Below the pieces are notes generated by a model that was not told the DNA's origin, searched no databases, and worked only from the letters and a program-made list of their open reading frames with translations. A stretch of DNA of 17,921 nt from contig DBDH01000087.1 of the NCBI GenBank assembly GCA_002293455.1, positions 1 to 17,921 of the forward strand. The letters run 5' to 3'. This stretch comes from Treponema sp. UBA937. Its GTDB lineage: Bacteria > Spirochaetota > Spirochaetia > Treponematales > Breznakiellaceae. The translations under genes and the position numbers were made by a program. Below, one piece after another: positions 8,008 to 16,600 of this stretch; the first letter of the stretch is position 1; every line of letters starts with the position of its first letter.

Positions 8008-8460
8008 TCAATGTATCAACCTGTCAACAGAAAGCAGAATAAGCCCGCATGAAAGAAACGGGCCAAAGGGGATTTTTGTTTTCTTTTTCAGAGTGCCGCT
8101 TTTTCTATGGAGCGAAAAACAATAACAGACAACGAAGCACACTATCCCCAGGAGCGAAGCGGCAAGACACGCGTACAATGCCTTCTGAAAACCCAGCGCG
8201 TACCCGATGACGCCGGCATACTTTACATCCCCGAATCCCATGCCGCCGGAACATCTCCATGTGATAAAGAACAGCGTAAATAGAGCAACGGCCGACGCCA
8301 GCGACATGAGCAATGGTGTGTATGAACGACTGACCATATCGATGGCAGTCAATGTGAGAAAAAGCCCGGCCAAAAGCATGTCCGGTATTTTAAACGACGC
8401 GATATCAACAATGCCGATGATGACGGCAAATGTTGTCACAATAATAAATTCTTTCATCAT
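8008..8460 (-). CDS. gspO: Prepilin peptidase, catalytic domain only (GspO-like)
   Basis: This 150-residue, very hydrophobic protein has about five membrane helices. It carries the two aspartates of type IV prepilin peptidases (family A24): Asp19 in GIVDIASFKIPDMLL and Asp78 in GGMGFGDVKYAGVIGYALG, the GxGD motif. IPFGPFLSCG near the end is also typical of the family. The usual N-terminal methyltransferase half with its CxxC pairs is absent, as in short archaeal-type and TadV-like enzymes. It should cleave the leaders of the five pilin-like proteins found here. It is the first gene of the leftward operon, directly ahead of gspD. Start at 8460, or 8457 (two ATG codons in a row); no convincing Shine-Dalgarno sequence is seen. 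Confidence 0.9.
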   Translation of the reverse strand: MMKEFIIVTTFAVIIGIVDIASFKIPDMLLAGLFLTLTAIDMVSRSYTPLLMSLASAVALFTLFFITWRCSGGMGFGDVKYAGVIGYALGFQKALYACLAASLLGIVCFVVCYCFSLHRKSGTLKKKTKIPFGPFLSCGLILLSVDRLIH

Positions 8461-8537
8461 TGCACTATGTATGTGTTTGTTATGTTTTTTGATTGTGAAT
8501 TGAAATATTTTTTTTTAAAAAATTTAAAAAAAAATTA
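8461..8537. promoter_or_regulatory. Divergent AT-rich control region between the two gsp operons
   Basis: This 77-base gap lies between two divergent operons, so it must carry promoters for both. It is extremely AT-rich to its right side, with a run of T followed by runs of A (8507-8537), which would be intrinsically bent. For the rightward operon, TTGAAA (8500-8505), 17 bases, then TTTAAA (8523-8528) is a fair -35/-10 pair. For the leftward operon I see no convincing hexamer pair. Neither first gene has a good Shine-Dalgarno sequence here. Confidence 0.4.
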
Positions 8538-9392
8538 ATGCAAAAAACAACTAACACCCATATACCTTGTATGAGAAAGTTTTATGGATCTTCGTCAGGG
8601 TTTGTTTCAATAGAGATTTTGCTCTTTCTTGGCATCATGTTTTCTTTTGTGCTGGGCTTATTGTTTCTGTTAAGTTCCATCAGAAATTATTCTGTCCGGC
8701 TGAAAAGCAAAGACGCGGTACGCGGCGAAGCGTTGTCGCTGCTGCACGACATTCAAGAATCGATGTCGCTTCTGAAAGAAGATGATGCTGACAGTCCTCT
8801 GAGCAATGGGATAAAAACGCTTGAGCGGATTTACAGTGCGTACGGATTAAGCATCCGGGATGTATCGAGCGGAATCAATCTTCGCTTTATGAGTGACGCG
8901 TTTATAAAAAACGAATCAATCAACCATCTTATTATGTCAGATCCTGACAACAATCTTGTTGCATACGGCTGGGCGCATAAAAATATGATTCCGGAAGAAA
9001 TGAAGAACCGCATCAAAACATCATTTTCCATACAGAATGATGAACAGTTATTTCCGCTCATCAACGCCTTTCCTCTGACGAATGTTCATTATCTTTCGGA
9101 AGAATGCATTGCCGCTTTTTTGAAATATTATGATATAGCGGACGCGGAAAAAAAAGCGGCGGATGTATACGCGCGCGCGCAAAGAGAATTGATTACGGAT
9201 ATCAGAAAAATAATCGCGGTAAGAAAGAATCACAGAATAGTTGATCTTCTCGGATGTAAAACATCTTTTTGGAAGATAACATTTTTTTATGATTCATGCG
9301 TGGTAGAAGCGGTCTTCTGCGCGGTCCCTAACCGTGAAGAACCGCGGAAAATAGATCATTACAAACTTGTTGAACGGACAATGAGGCTGTAA
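8538..9392 (+). CDS. GspK-like minor pseudopilin
   Basis: This 284-residue protein has a prepilin signal: SSSG, cleavage after Gly21, then FVSIEILLFLGIM with Glu26 at +5, and a membrane helix to about residue 47. The large C-terminal part, the insert near SIRDVSSGINLRFMSDAF (like the GspK pattern DESGKINLN) and the ending LLGCKTSFWKITFF argue for GspK, the large pilin that caps the pseudopilus. Enteric GspK lacks Glu at +5, so this is a variant. A second ATG at 8571 (MRKFYGSSSG) would give a more usual 10-residue leader; neither start has a clear ribosome site. First gene of the rightward operon; the next gene starts 4 bases after its stop. The prepilin call is firm; the K assignment is moderate. 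Confidence 0.78.
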   Translation: MQKTTNTHIPCMRKFYGSSSGFVSIEILLFLGIMFSFVLGLLFLLSSIRNYSVRLKSKDAVRGEALSLLHDIQESMSLLKEDDADSPLSNGIKTLERIYSAYGLSIRDVSSGINLRFMSDAFIKNESINHLIMSDPDNNLVAYGWAHKNMIPEEMKNRIKTSFSIQNDEQLFPLINAFPLTNVHYLSEECIAAFLKYYDIADAEKKAADVYARAQRELITDIRKIIAVRKNHRIVDLLGCKTSFWKITFFYDSCVVEAVFCAVPNREEPRKIDHYKLVERTMRL

Positions 9393-9396
9393 CAGA

Positions 9397-11106
9397 ATGA
9401 AAAAAACAAAAGAGTTTGCGGACCGCTTATGCTATTCAATATTCAAGATAACGCTTCCGCAAAATACGGCCCGGAAGAATATTGATGCCATTGTCAGGGC
9501 AAAGCTGGCATCGGTCTATCCTTTGTCTTTACATGATAAGACAATACTCGTCCTGAAAAATGCCGGGGATAAAAACAGCAGAATAGCAATTGTCTGCAAT
9601 CAGGATTTTTTTGATAAGAATAAACAGCGGATATGTTCATCAATTCTTGCAATGAAACTGCTTAAGAAAAAAACCGGAACCTGCGTATGCGTCACAAGAG
9701 ATTTTATTGAATATACCGTGTTGGAACAAGGCCGTTTTATTTCCGGAACAGCAGTCTCCCGGACAGAAAAAAAATCCATTTTTTTTCCGGAAAATACAAT
9801 CGCGGTTATATCTCATGCCATACACATGGATAGAACATCGATTCAGGAGAAAGGAAATAACGCGCCGCGCTTTTTTGACGCGGCAGCGCTTCCTCCTGGT
9901 ACCGTATGGAATACAAGGCTTGCCGGGTTTTCCGCAAAACAAAAGCGGAACAAGATAATCATGGCTTTGGTTTTAGCGGCGCTTCTCGGCGCTGTTGGAA
10001 TGACTGCCGCTCATCAGCGGATACGGATGATAAGAGAGACGCGCATGACCGAACGGAGCCAGGCGGAAGATTTGCGGAGACGTGAAACAGAACGGAAGGA
10101 AAAAGAATTGTTGGAAAAGAAATTAAAGGCCGAATATTCCGGCAGTGTTTTGACCATGCTGCCCGATATGTTCGATGTTTGCAGTAAAGTTTTTTCAAGC
10201 ATCGACGCCGGCACGAAGATCAATAACCTCACTATCACGGGCAGCAAATTTCAGTTTGACGCTCACGGAAACGACGCGATCAAAATACTCACTCAATATG
10301 AAGAAAATGATTATGTCGCGGGAATTCATCTTAACAGAGTGGCGGTTGAAGGAGAAGAAAATTATTTTACATTTGAAGGAGATGTGAAGCGGAGAATCAT
10401 TCTTCCCAATGATGACGATTCGCTTGACAGTAAAATTACATTTTATCAAAACGAACTGGCACGATTGCGGGAAGAAGCGGAAAGAAAACAATCCCGGCGG
10501 CCGTCTGAAATATCCGCCGTCATCCGGGAAATCATTTTGCGTAATCAATGCAGGCTTGCGTCGATACAATACCACAACACCGAACACGGACTGGAAATAG
10601 AATACGCGGTAGAGGGGAAGAGCAGTTCTTTCTTTGCTTTTCTCCATAACGTATCAACGGGTAATGAGTATCTTGTGATTTCCTCGCTAAGGATGAGAAG
10701 TTATCTCGAAGGCGGCACCCTTTCCGCGGTGATACGGTTCCGGACCGGAATTATGGCGGACGCTGAAAACATGAACGGACCGCCGCCCGATGATGCCGCG
10801 TCTTTTACGCCGGAAGAATTGGCGGAATATTTTATCAGACGAAAAAGCATTGCGGCGGTACAAGAAGTTTTGCCGGAACCGGAAATAATTCCCGTTCCTT
10901 CCAAGGTACGCAATCCGGACTTTCTGCAATACGTAGGATCGGCGCTTACTTCGCAGGGTGAACAATTCGCCTTGATAAAAGATACAAGAAAAAATGCCAT
11001 GATAAAATTCAGTAATAACGCCGAACGGGAATATTACTTTTTATCAAACGATGGAAATACATTGCAGCTTGCCTATGAAGGGACCATTTATGAGGTGCGG
11101 AAATGA
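9397..11106 (+). CDS. Candidate fused GspL-GspM-GspC inner-membrane assembly protein
   Basis: The product has 569 residues. Residues 1-185 are cytoplasmic and resemble a reduced GspL/PilM-like fold (IAIVCNQDF, FIEYTVLEQGRFISGTAVS). A single membrane helix follows (about 186-204, KIIMALVLAALLGAVGMTA), then a charged coiled coil (207-248). Residues about 250-335 look like a ferredoxin-like PilN/GspL periplasmic domain; a second coiled coil lies at 342-366. Residues about 370-452 look like a second ferredoxin-like PilO/GspM domain (GLEIEYAVEG, FFAFLHNVS, LRMRSYLEGGTLSAVIRF). After a Pro-rich linker, residues 507-569 form a small beta domain like PilP or the GspC homology region (QFALIKDTRKNAMIKF, YYFLSNDGNTLQLAYEGTIY). 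No separate gspL, gspM or gspC is present in the window, which supports the fusion reading. GAGG lies 10 bases before the ATG. The domain reading is inferred from pattern, without alignment. Confidence 0.68.
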   Translation: MKKTKEFADRLCYSIFKITLPQNTARKNIDAIVRAKLASVYPLSLHDKTILVLKNAGDKNSRIAIVCNQDFFDKNKQRICSSILAMKLLKKKTGTCVCVTRDFIEYTVLEQGRFISGTAVSRTEKKSIFFPENTIAVISHAIHMDRTSIQEKGNNAPRFFDAAALPPGTVWNTRLAGFSAKQKRNKIIMALVLAALLGAVGMTAAHQRIRMIRETRMTERSQAEDLRRRETERKEKELLEKKLKAEYSGSVLTMLPDMFDVCSKVFSSIDAGTKINNLTITGSKFQFDAHGNDAIKILTQYEENDYVAGIHLNRVAVEGEENYFTFEGDVKRRIILPNDDDSLDSKITFYQNELARLREEAERKQSRRPSEISAVIREIILRNQCRLASIQYHNTEHGLEIEYAVEGKSSSFFAFLHNVSTGNEYLVISSLRMRSYLEGGTLSAVIRFRTGIMADAENMNGPPPDDAASFTPEELAEYFIRRKSIAAVQEVLPEPEIIPVPSKVRNPDFLQYVGSALTSQGEQFALIKDTRKNAMIKFSNNAEREYYFLSNDGNTLQLAYEGTIYEVRK

Positions 11107-11687
11107 AAAAACTATGCGGCATTTTTTTCATAGCTTGTTTTCTCTTCAGCGGATGCGCCACAAAAAGGATTATCGACGAAAGCGGGAATATTGAAATGTA
11201 CGTTATGGTTTATGACTACGAAAACAAAGGACTGCAAGGCACGCATATTTTTATTGATGACAAAGAAACCGGTACAACCGATATATACGGCCGTTATGTA
11301 TTGGCTTTAAAAGAAGGTAAAACCTATCACATACGGATAGAAAAAAATGAATATGAAGCAGCAGAACAGTCATTTGTGTTTGAACCCATGTATGTCTTGT
11401 ATTTTCAAATCGGCAACGCGGCGCAGCTGCTGCGTCTTGCCGAAAATGCAATGGACAAAGGCGGGTATGAAGAGGCGCTTGGTTTTTTGGATCGTTCAAT
11501 CAAACTTGACGAAGTGAGGATTGACGCCGTGTATTTGAAAGCCGTTGCTTATTATAAAACCGGGTTATATGAAGACGCTCTGGATGTACTTGAAACATTG
11601 CTCCCTTTAATAAAAAACAAAAACCTTATTGAAGATTTGCAAAAACAGATGTCCCTGTTGAGCGGGATAAGCGGAGGGAATGTATGA
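11103..11687 (+). CDS. TPR lipoprotein of the gsp operon
   Basis: This 194-residue protein has a signal peptide ending in the lipobox FSGC (Cys18). Residues about 30-95 form a beta domain resembling carboxypeptidase-regulatory/PEGA-type modules (MYVMVYDYENKGLQGTHIFI, GTTDIYGRYVLALKEGKTYH). Residues about 105-180 hold one or two TPR helices pairs (AAQLLRLAENAMDKGGYEEA, AYYKTGLYEDALDVLETL). It starts within the stop of the fusion gene (ATGA), with GAGG 7 bases upstream. TPR lipoproteins such as PilF/PilW act as secretin pilotins, and a lipoprotein of this kind inside a secretion operon may serve GspD in the same way; this is only an inference, as no family match is certain. Confidence 0.82.
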   Translation: MKKLCGIFFIACFLFSGCATKRIIDESGNIEMYVMVYDYENKGLQGTHIFIDDKETGTTDIYGRYVLALKEGKTYHIRIEKNEYEAAEQSFVFEPMYVLYFQIGNAAQLLRLAENAMDKGGYEEALGFLDRSIKLDEVRIDAVYLKAVAYYKTGLYEDALDVLETLLPLIKNKNLIEDLQKQMSLLSGISGGNV

Positions 11688-12313
11688 ACAAAACATTGCT
11701 TGTAATGCTCATCGTACTAAATGTAATTACTATCGTGATAAGCGGCATCTGTTTGTATTTTGTGATTCAAATCTCAAACGCGAACAAAGAACTTTTTGAA
11801 GAGCAAGAAAATCTTTCCGATGTGATTCAGGCCCATGTCGATGAAACGGCGCAACAGTTTATTCATATCCAGGAAGACCGGCGCCTGGATAAGATAATGC
11901 AGGATCATGATGATAAGGAATCGCGCCGCTTTACCCACATAGTACATAGGCTGACAAAGGATGATGAGGAGATTATCGGCATTCTTGTTGAAAAGACACA
12001 ATATGATTACATCGAAAAAGGACTCGACTACTATGACGAACAGGCGTATTCCCAGGCCTACAACGCGTTTTCCCGTGCTTTATCCTATGACGCGGATAAC
12101 ACAACGGTATTGTTTTATAAAATATATTGTCTGTATCTTGCTTCAATGAATAATCCGGCAAATGAAGAAACATATCGCATTATTTCTGACGGTATCGAAA
12201 TTATCAATAAGAATGGCTACAAGAAAAATGAATTACTTCGTTTTACAGAAACACTGATGCATGAAATAACCGCCGATATGGCGGTAAATATCAGCGGATG
12301 GCGGAGAGGTTAA
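11684..12313 (+). CDS. Membrane-anchored TPR protein of the gsp operon
   Basis: This 209-residue protein has an N-terminal uncleaved-type membrane helix (residues 5-29), then a charged, probably coiled-coil stretch (31-105) with the related motifs DETAQQFIHIQEDRRLDKI and DKESRRFTHIVHRL. TPR-like helices follow (about 105-200; YIEKGLDYYDEQAYSQAYNA, FSRALSYDADNTTVLFYKIY). The start overlaps the preceding stop (ATGA) with GGAGGG 5 bases upstream. It probably faces the periplasm and may pair with the preceding TPR lipoprotein. I do not recognise a named family. A weak hairpin follows the stop, so it may be the last gene of the rightward gsp operon. Confidence 0.8.
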   Translation: MNKTLLVMLIVLNVITIVISGICLYFVIQISNANKELFEEQENLSDVIQAHVDETAQQFIHIQEDRRLDKIMQDHDDKESRRFTHIVHRLTKDDEEIIGILVEKTQYDYIEKGLDYYDEQAYSQAYNAFSRALSYDADNTTVLFYKIYCLYLASMNNPANEETYRIISDGIEIINKNGYKKNELLRFTETLMHEITADMAVNISGWRRG

Positions 12314-12332
12314 GTTTTCGGAAAAAACTTTT
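12312..12332 (+). terminator. Weak AT-rich hairpin after the TPR gene
   Basis: The sequence AAGTTTT (12312-12318), CGGAA loop, AAAACTT (12324-12330) forms a 7-bp stem directly at the stop codon, followed by only two T residues. The stem is AT-rich and the T run is missing, so it is a poor intrinsic terminator; it may slow the polymerase or do nothing. Confidence 0.25.
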
Positions 12333-12340
12333 GTGTAAGT

Positions 12341-12418
12341 AACACGAATCAACAACTCCGCCGCAGGGCTATCGCCTGCATGGCAGGCAGAGGGTATTAA
12401 ACCCTCAACACGAATCAA
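12341..12418. repeat. 12-bp direct repeat flanking two hairpins
   Basis: AACACGAATCAA occurs at 12341-12352 and again at 12407-12418. The 54 bases between carry two inverted repeats: GCCTGC-ATG-GCAGGC (12374-12388) and GAGGG-TATTAAA-CCCTC (12390-12406). The interior is more GC-rich than its surroundings. The layout looks like a small inserted or dispersed intergenic element with a target-duplication-like border, or a regulatory RNA structure ahead of the next gene. One copy only is visible in the window. Confidence 0.5.
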
Positions 12419-12430
12419 ACTTTTTAGTAA

Positions 12431-12434
12431 GAGG
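12431..12434 (+). promoter_or_regulatory. Ribosome binding site deciding the 12442 start
   Basis: GAGG here is only 1 base from the first in-frame ATG (12436) but 7 bases from the next one (12442), so 12442 is the preferred start. Confidence 0.55.
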
Positions 12435-12441
12435 AATGACT

Positions 12442-13614
12442 ATGAGTATGCGTAAAGATTGCAAAGTAATTATTGTTTTAAGGACGTGCGTTTTTTTTGC
12501 CATGCTGTTTTTTGCAGCGGGAAAGAGCGCCGCGTATGGAAGTGAAGGAGTTGTTATTATGCGGATGTCTTATCAGGCTGGTTCAAGAGCGGACGCCCTG
12601 ATTCAGACGCAGTATGAAAATAATATTTCCGTGGATATTGGAAAGCGCCTCACGCCTTACCATAGGGTTTTTATTGACAGTACGCTTTCGACAAACCGGG
12701 ATACCGGCATCACTAAAGCCGACGCGGAGAAAGCGCTGTCAAATTATCCGGCCAATTTTGTGTTATACGGATCGATTGCCAATGAGTCAAATTATCTTCA
12801 GGGACGATTTGAGTTATTTGATAAACGGAACAATAAAGTTGAATATTTTTTTGCCAGTGACGGAATAAATGAATATAACCGGCTGATACAAACAGTGAGC
12901 GACAATATTCTTGCGTGGTTCCAAACAAAGACGGATAAAGTTGATGACCTGTTATCTGAAATAACAGAATTACGGGAAAAAGTTGCACAGATGGAGAATG
13001 AGGAAAGCGATAAAGAACCGCAAAAAAATAAAAAGGAAAAAGCAGAAATAAAAAAAGAGCCGCCCTTGAAGGAGATAACGCTGCGGATTCCTGTACGTGT
13101 TGGATATTGGACATATACGCAGTATGACTGGGTTAATCAGATTCAAGGAACAGTTGAAGTAAACACCGGAATAGAATTTATTCCTGAGTTACAATTTTCG
13201 ACAATCAACGGTATGCGGAATGAACTTTCGCTTAATTTATTTGCGGGTTACCGGTATGGACTGAATTCCGGTAATGACCCGCAGCAGGTTCACAGCATCA
13301 TCATCAATCCTGGGATAACATATCATTTTAATTTTTACACCAACAACTGGGCGCTGCTGGGATTAGGGGTGCTGTTTGAATACGGTATGTGGCACGTCGA
13401 AGAACCTGACTATGGAGTTGTATCGGATTACAAGCAGTCATTAAGCGGCATGTCGGTATTGCTTGGATACAGTTACCGGATTTCAAACAGACTGACGGTG
13501 GATTTGGGAGTGAATATGTATATGTATTTTACGCGGGGAGCTTCTCCTGTCCTGCGTCCCTATTTTGGAACATCAATCATTCTTTTAGGCGGAAAACATT
13601 CAGCGGTACGGTGA
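12442..13614 (+). CDS. Probable outer-membrane protein with TolB-like N-terminal domain
   Basis: The product has 390 residues from the preferred ATG at 12442. A signal peptide is likely (about 1-34, VFFAMLFFAAGKSAAYGSEG). Residues about 36-160 form an alpha-beta domain resembling TolB-N/CsgG-type nucleotide-independent folds (NYPANFVLYGSIANESNYLQ, FELFDKRNNKVEYFFASDG). A short coiled coil (165-187) and a highly charged Lys/Glu linker (186-212) follow. Residues 213-390 show alternating aromatic and polar strands with glycine turns (FAGYRYGLNSG, ALLGLGVLFEYGMW, VLLGYSYRISNR, LTVDLGVNMYMYFTRG), as in an eight- to ten-stranded outer-membrane barrel. No named family recognised. It may be a separate transcription unit, as a 128-base gap precedes it. 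The barrel is inferred from strand pattern only. Confidence 0.78.
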   Translation: MSMRKDCKVIIVLRTCVFFAMLFFAAGKSAAYGSEGVVIMRMSYQAGSRADALIQTQYENNISVDIGKRLTPYHRVFIDSTLSTNRDTGITKADAEKALSNYPANFVLYGSIANESNYLQGRFELFDKRNNKVEYFFASDGINEYNRLIQTVSDNILAWFQTKTDKVDDLLSEITELREKVAQMENEESDKEPQKNKKEKAEIKKEPPLKEITLRIPVRVGYWTYTQYDWVNQIQGTVEVNTGIEFIPELQFSTINGMRNELSLNLFAGYRYGLNSGNDPQQVHSIIINPGITYHFNFYTNNWALLGLGVLFEYGMWHVEEPDYGVVSDYKQSLSGMSVLLGYSYRISNRLTVDLGVNMYMYFTRGASPVLRPYFGTSIILLGGKHSAVR

Positions 13615-13644
13615 CCGATGATTGTTTCAAAAACTTGAATATAT

Positions 13645-13649
13645 GGAGG
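13645..13649 (+). promoter_or_regulatory. Ribosome binding site for the repeat lipoprotein
   Basis: GGAGG lies 7 bases before the ATG at 13657; strong and well placed, so high translation is plausible. Confidence 0.7.
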
Positions 13650-13656
13650 CGAAACG

Positions 13657-16600
13657 ATGATCAATATCAAAAACTTTACAAAGCTCAACATGCTCATTGT
13701 TGTTTTATTAGCAGCCGGATTCTATTCATGTAATAACAGTTTGTACGATCTGGCAGCAAAGCGGGATGTTCCTTTCGCGGATGTTGTTGTTACAAAAAAT
13801 ATCAATGACGGAATCGCTTTGTCTTTGAGCTGGAAGAAAGACAAAGGGGCCGATGCTTACGTACTCATGCGGAGTGAAGAAGGGAAAACCGGCTACGGTG
13901 ATTTTATCGAAGTGTATTGGGGAACGAAAACAGAGTATATGGATTTTTCGATTAAAAAAGATACTTCGTATATGTACCGTCTGGATAAGGAGAGGGGGAA
14001 CAAAGTATTTAAGGGAATAGATATTGTCCTATTTGACCAGTCCCCGGAAGACCCTGAACCCGGAGTCATAACAACAATGAGTCTCAACGAAGGCCGGAGT
14101 GTGTATCTCTTATGGGAAGCTGATGAATGGGCCGAGTTGTATGTGATCATGAAAACGGAAATACGGAAAGAAGGCATGGATTTTGGGAATCCTCTCGTAA
14201 CAGAAAAAATTGAAATACCAAAAAAGACAAATTATGTGGACAACAATATTGATCCTGAAAAAAGCTATGCGTATCGATTAGACAAGAAGCGCGGAGATGA
14301 GATTCAAGAGGGCCTGGAAATAACGGTTTTTGAAAAAACTCTATCAGATCCGTTTTTGGGAAAAATAAGCACGAGAAGTATGAACAATGGAAACGCGGTG
14401 TATTTAACATGGGAAGCGGATGAGTGGGCCGAGCACTATGTAATTATGAAAAAGGAAATGTCATCCGAAAGCAATATCGATTTTGATGATGATGGTGATG
14501 TGCTGGAAACAATATCCGGCAAGACAAGTTACATAGACAATAATATTGACCCCGGAAAAAATTATGCCTATCGGCTGGATAAAAAACGGGGAAATAAAAT
14601 TCAAAAAGGTGAAGAAATAACGGTTTTTGAAAAAACTCTATCGGACCCGTTTTTGGGAAAAATAATCGCGAGAAGTATGAACAATGGAAACGCGGTGTAT
14701 TTAACATGGGAAGCGGATGAGTGGGCCGAGCACTATGTAATTATGAAAAAAGAAATATCATCCGGAAGCGGTATTATTTTTGAAGATGACGATGTGTTGG
14801 AGATAATATCCGGCAAGACAAGTTACATAGACAATAATATTGACCCCGGAAAAAGTTACGCCTATCGGTTGGATAAAAAACGGAGAGATGAACCAATCAT
14901 CGAGGGATCGGAAATAACAATGTATGAAAGGTCTCGCCTTGATCCGTTTCCTGATGCGGTAGTTATCGAGAGCATTAATAATGGAATGGCGCTCTCTTTG
15001 AGTTGGCGGAAAGACAACGGAGCGGATACATATATCGTTATGCGGAGCGAGGAAGGAAATTCCGGATACGGTGAATTTAAGGAAGCGTACCGGGGAGAGC
15101 AGCCGGTATACATAGACCGTTCAATTAAAAAAGATGCATCGTACATATACCGGCTGGATAAAGAATGGAATAAAAAAAAGTTTCCGGGATTAGAAATAAC
15201 AACTTTTGGAAAAACTATTCCGGATCCGATTCCGGGAATAATAAGCGCAATGAGACGAGACGCGGGTTCTAGTGCGTATTTGACATGGGAAGCGGATGAG
15301 TGGACAGAATCGTATACGGTAGTGAGAACGGAAGTGACGAAAGTCGGAATTGATTTTGATAATGCGGAAGTGAGCAAACGGTCTGATGAAATAATAGGGA
15401 AGACAGATTATGTGGACAGCGGTTTGGATCCCTGGAAAAGTTATGCTTACCGCTTGGACAAGAGGCGCGGAGAGGCGGAAATGCCGGGAGAGAAAACAAC
15501 AGTCTTGGAACAATTTCTGCCGAATCCGTTTCCCGGAACAATAAGCGCGGCGAGTCTAAATGACGGCTGGAGCGTGTCTCTGACATGGGAAGCAGACGCG
15601 TGGGCAGAACAGTACGTAATCATGAAAACAGAGACGGCTTCCGAAAGTAATATTATTTTTGATGATGATGATGTGCTGGAGACAATATCCGGCAAAACGA
15701 GTTATGTAGACAACGATATTGATACCGAAAAAAGTTACGCGTATCGATTGGATAAGAAGCGCGGGAACGAACCGGTAATAGAAGGATCAATAACGATATT
15801 TAAAAGAACCCGGCCTGATCCGTCTCCGGGAAAAATAACCGCGCAGAGCATAAGCAATGGGAAGAGAGCCTATTTAACCTGGGAAGAAGATGCCGGCGCT
15901 GATGAGTACCGGATTATGCGCTCTCTGAATGATGAAAGCGTTGTGTTCTTTAATCAGTTGAAAGATGGACAAAACGGATTTTACATGGAAGGAAAAACAT
16001 CGGCATGGGACACTCAGCTTGAAGACGATAAATCATACCTATACCGGTTGGATACAAAGCGCCGTGATGATACAGGTTGGACTTATGGGGATGTCACCGT
16101 ATTTTCACGAACCCGCCCGCTTCCCTATGGAGAAGCTCCCAAAGCCGATGGATTCCGAACGGACGGCATAATGTTGAAATGGAGTGCCGATGAAGGCGCT
16201 GATAGTTACATGGTTATGCGCCGCAAGGAACCCGTACAAAACAATATTGGAGATGCCGCGTTTAAACTTGTGGCAGAAATAGATGCTCCAGGTACCAGTT
16301 ATCTTGATGAAGAAGTCCGGTCTGATCCCGGGAGACTGTATGAATACCGGTTAAAGAAAATACGAAACGGGGAGCCTTATGATTACTGGCCTCATATGAC
16401 AACGCGCATGGTTGCCGCAGGCGTGGAAGAGGATGAGTATGATTCAAACGGAAAATCGAATGACACAGAAGAACAGGCAACGCTGCTTGACGGACCTCGG
16501 GAAGCGAATCTATATCTTTACCAATACAATGACGGTCCTAACATTGCCGATGATGATTGGTACAAGGTGTACCTTCCCGCAAGACATAGTGCCCATATTA

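Noticed and set aside
2095..9392. Type IV pilus locus rather than type II secretion
   Set aside because: GspG has the T2SS C-terminus with the Asp-rich loop, and no pilT, pilM or adhesin-type pilin is present; a pilus-like role is still not fully excluded.
14893..15377. Reverse-strand open frames across the FN3 repeats
   Set aside because: They recur with the repeat period and mirror the coding strand, so they are shadows of the repeat gene.
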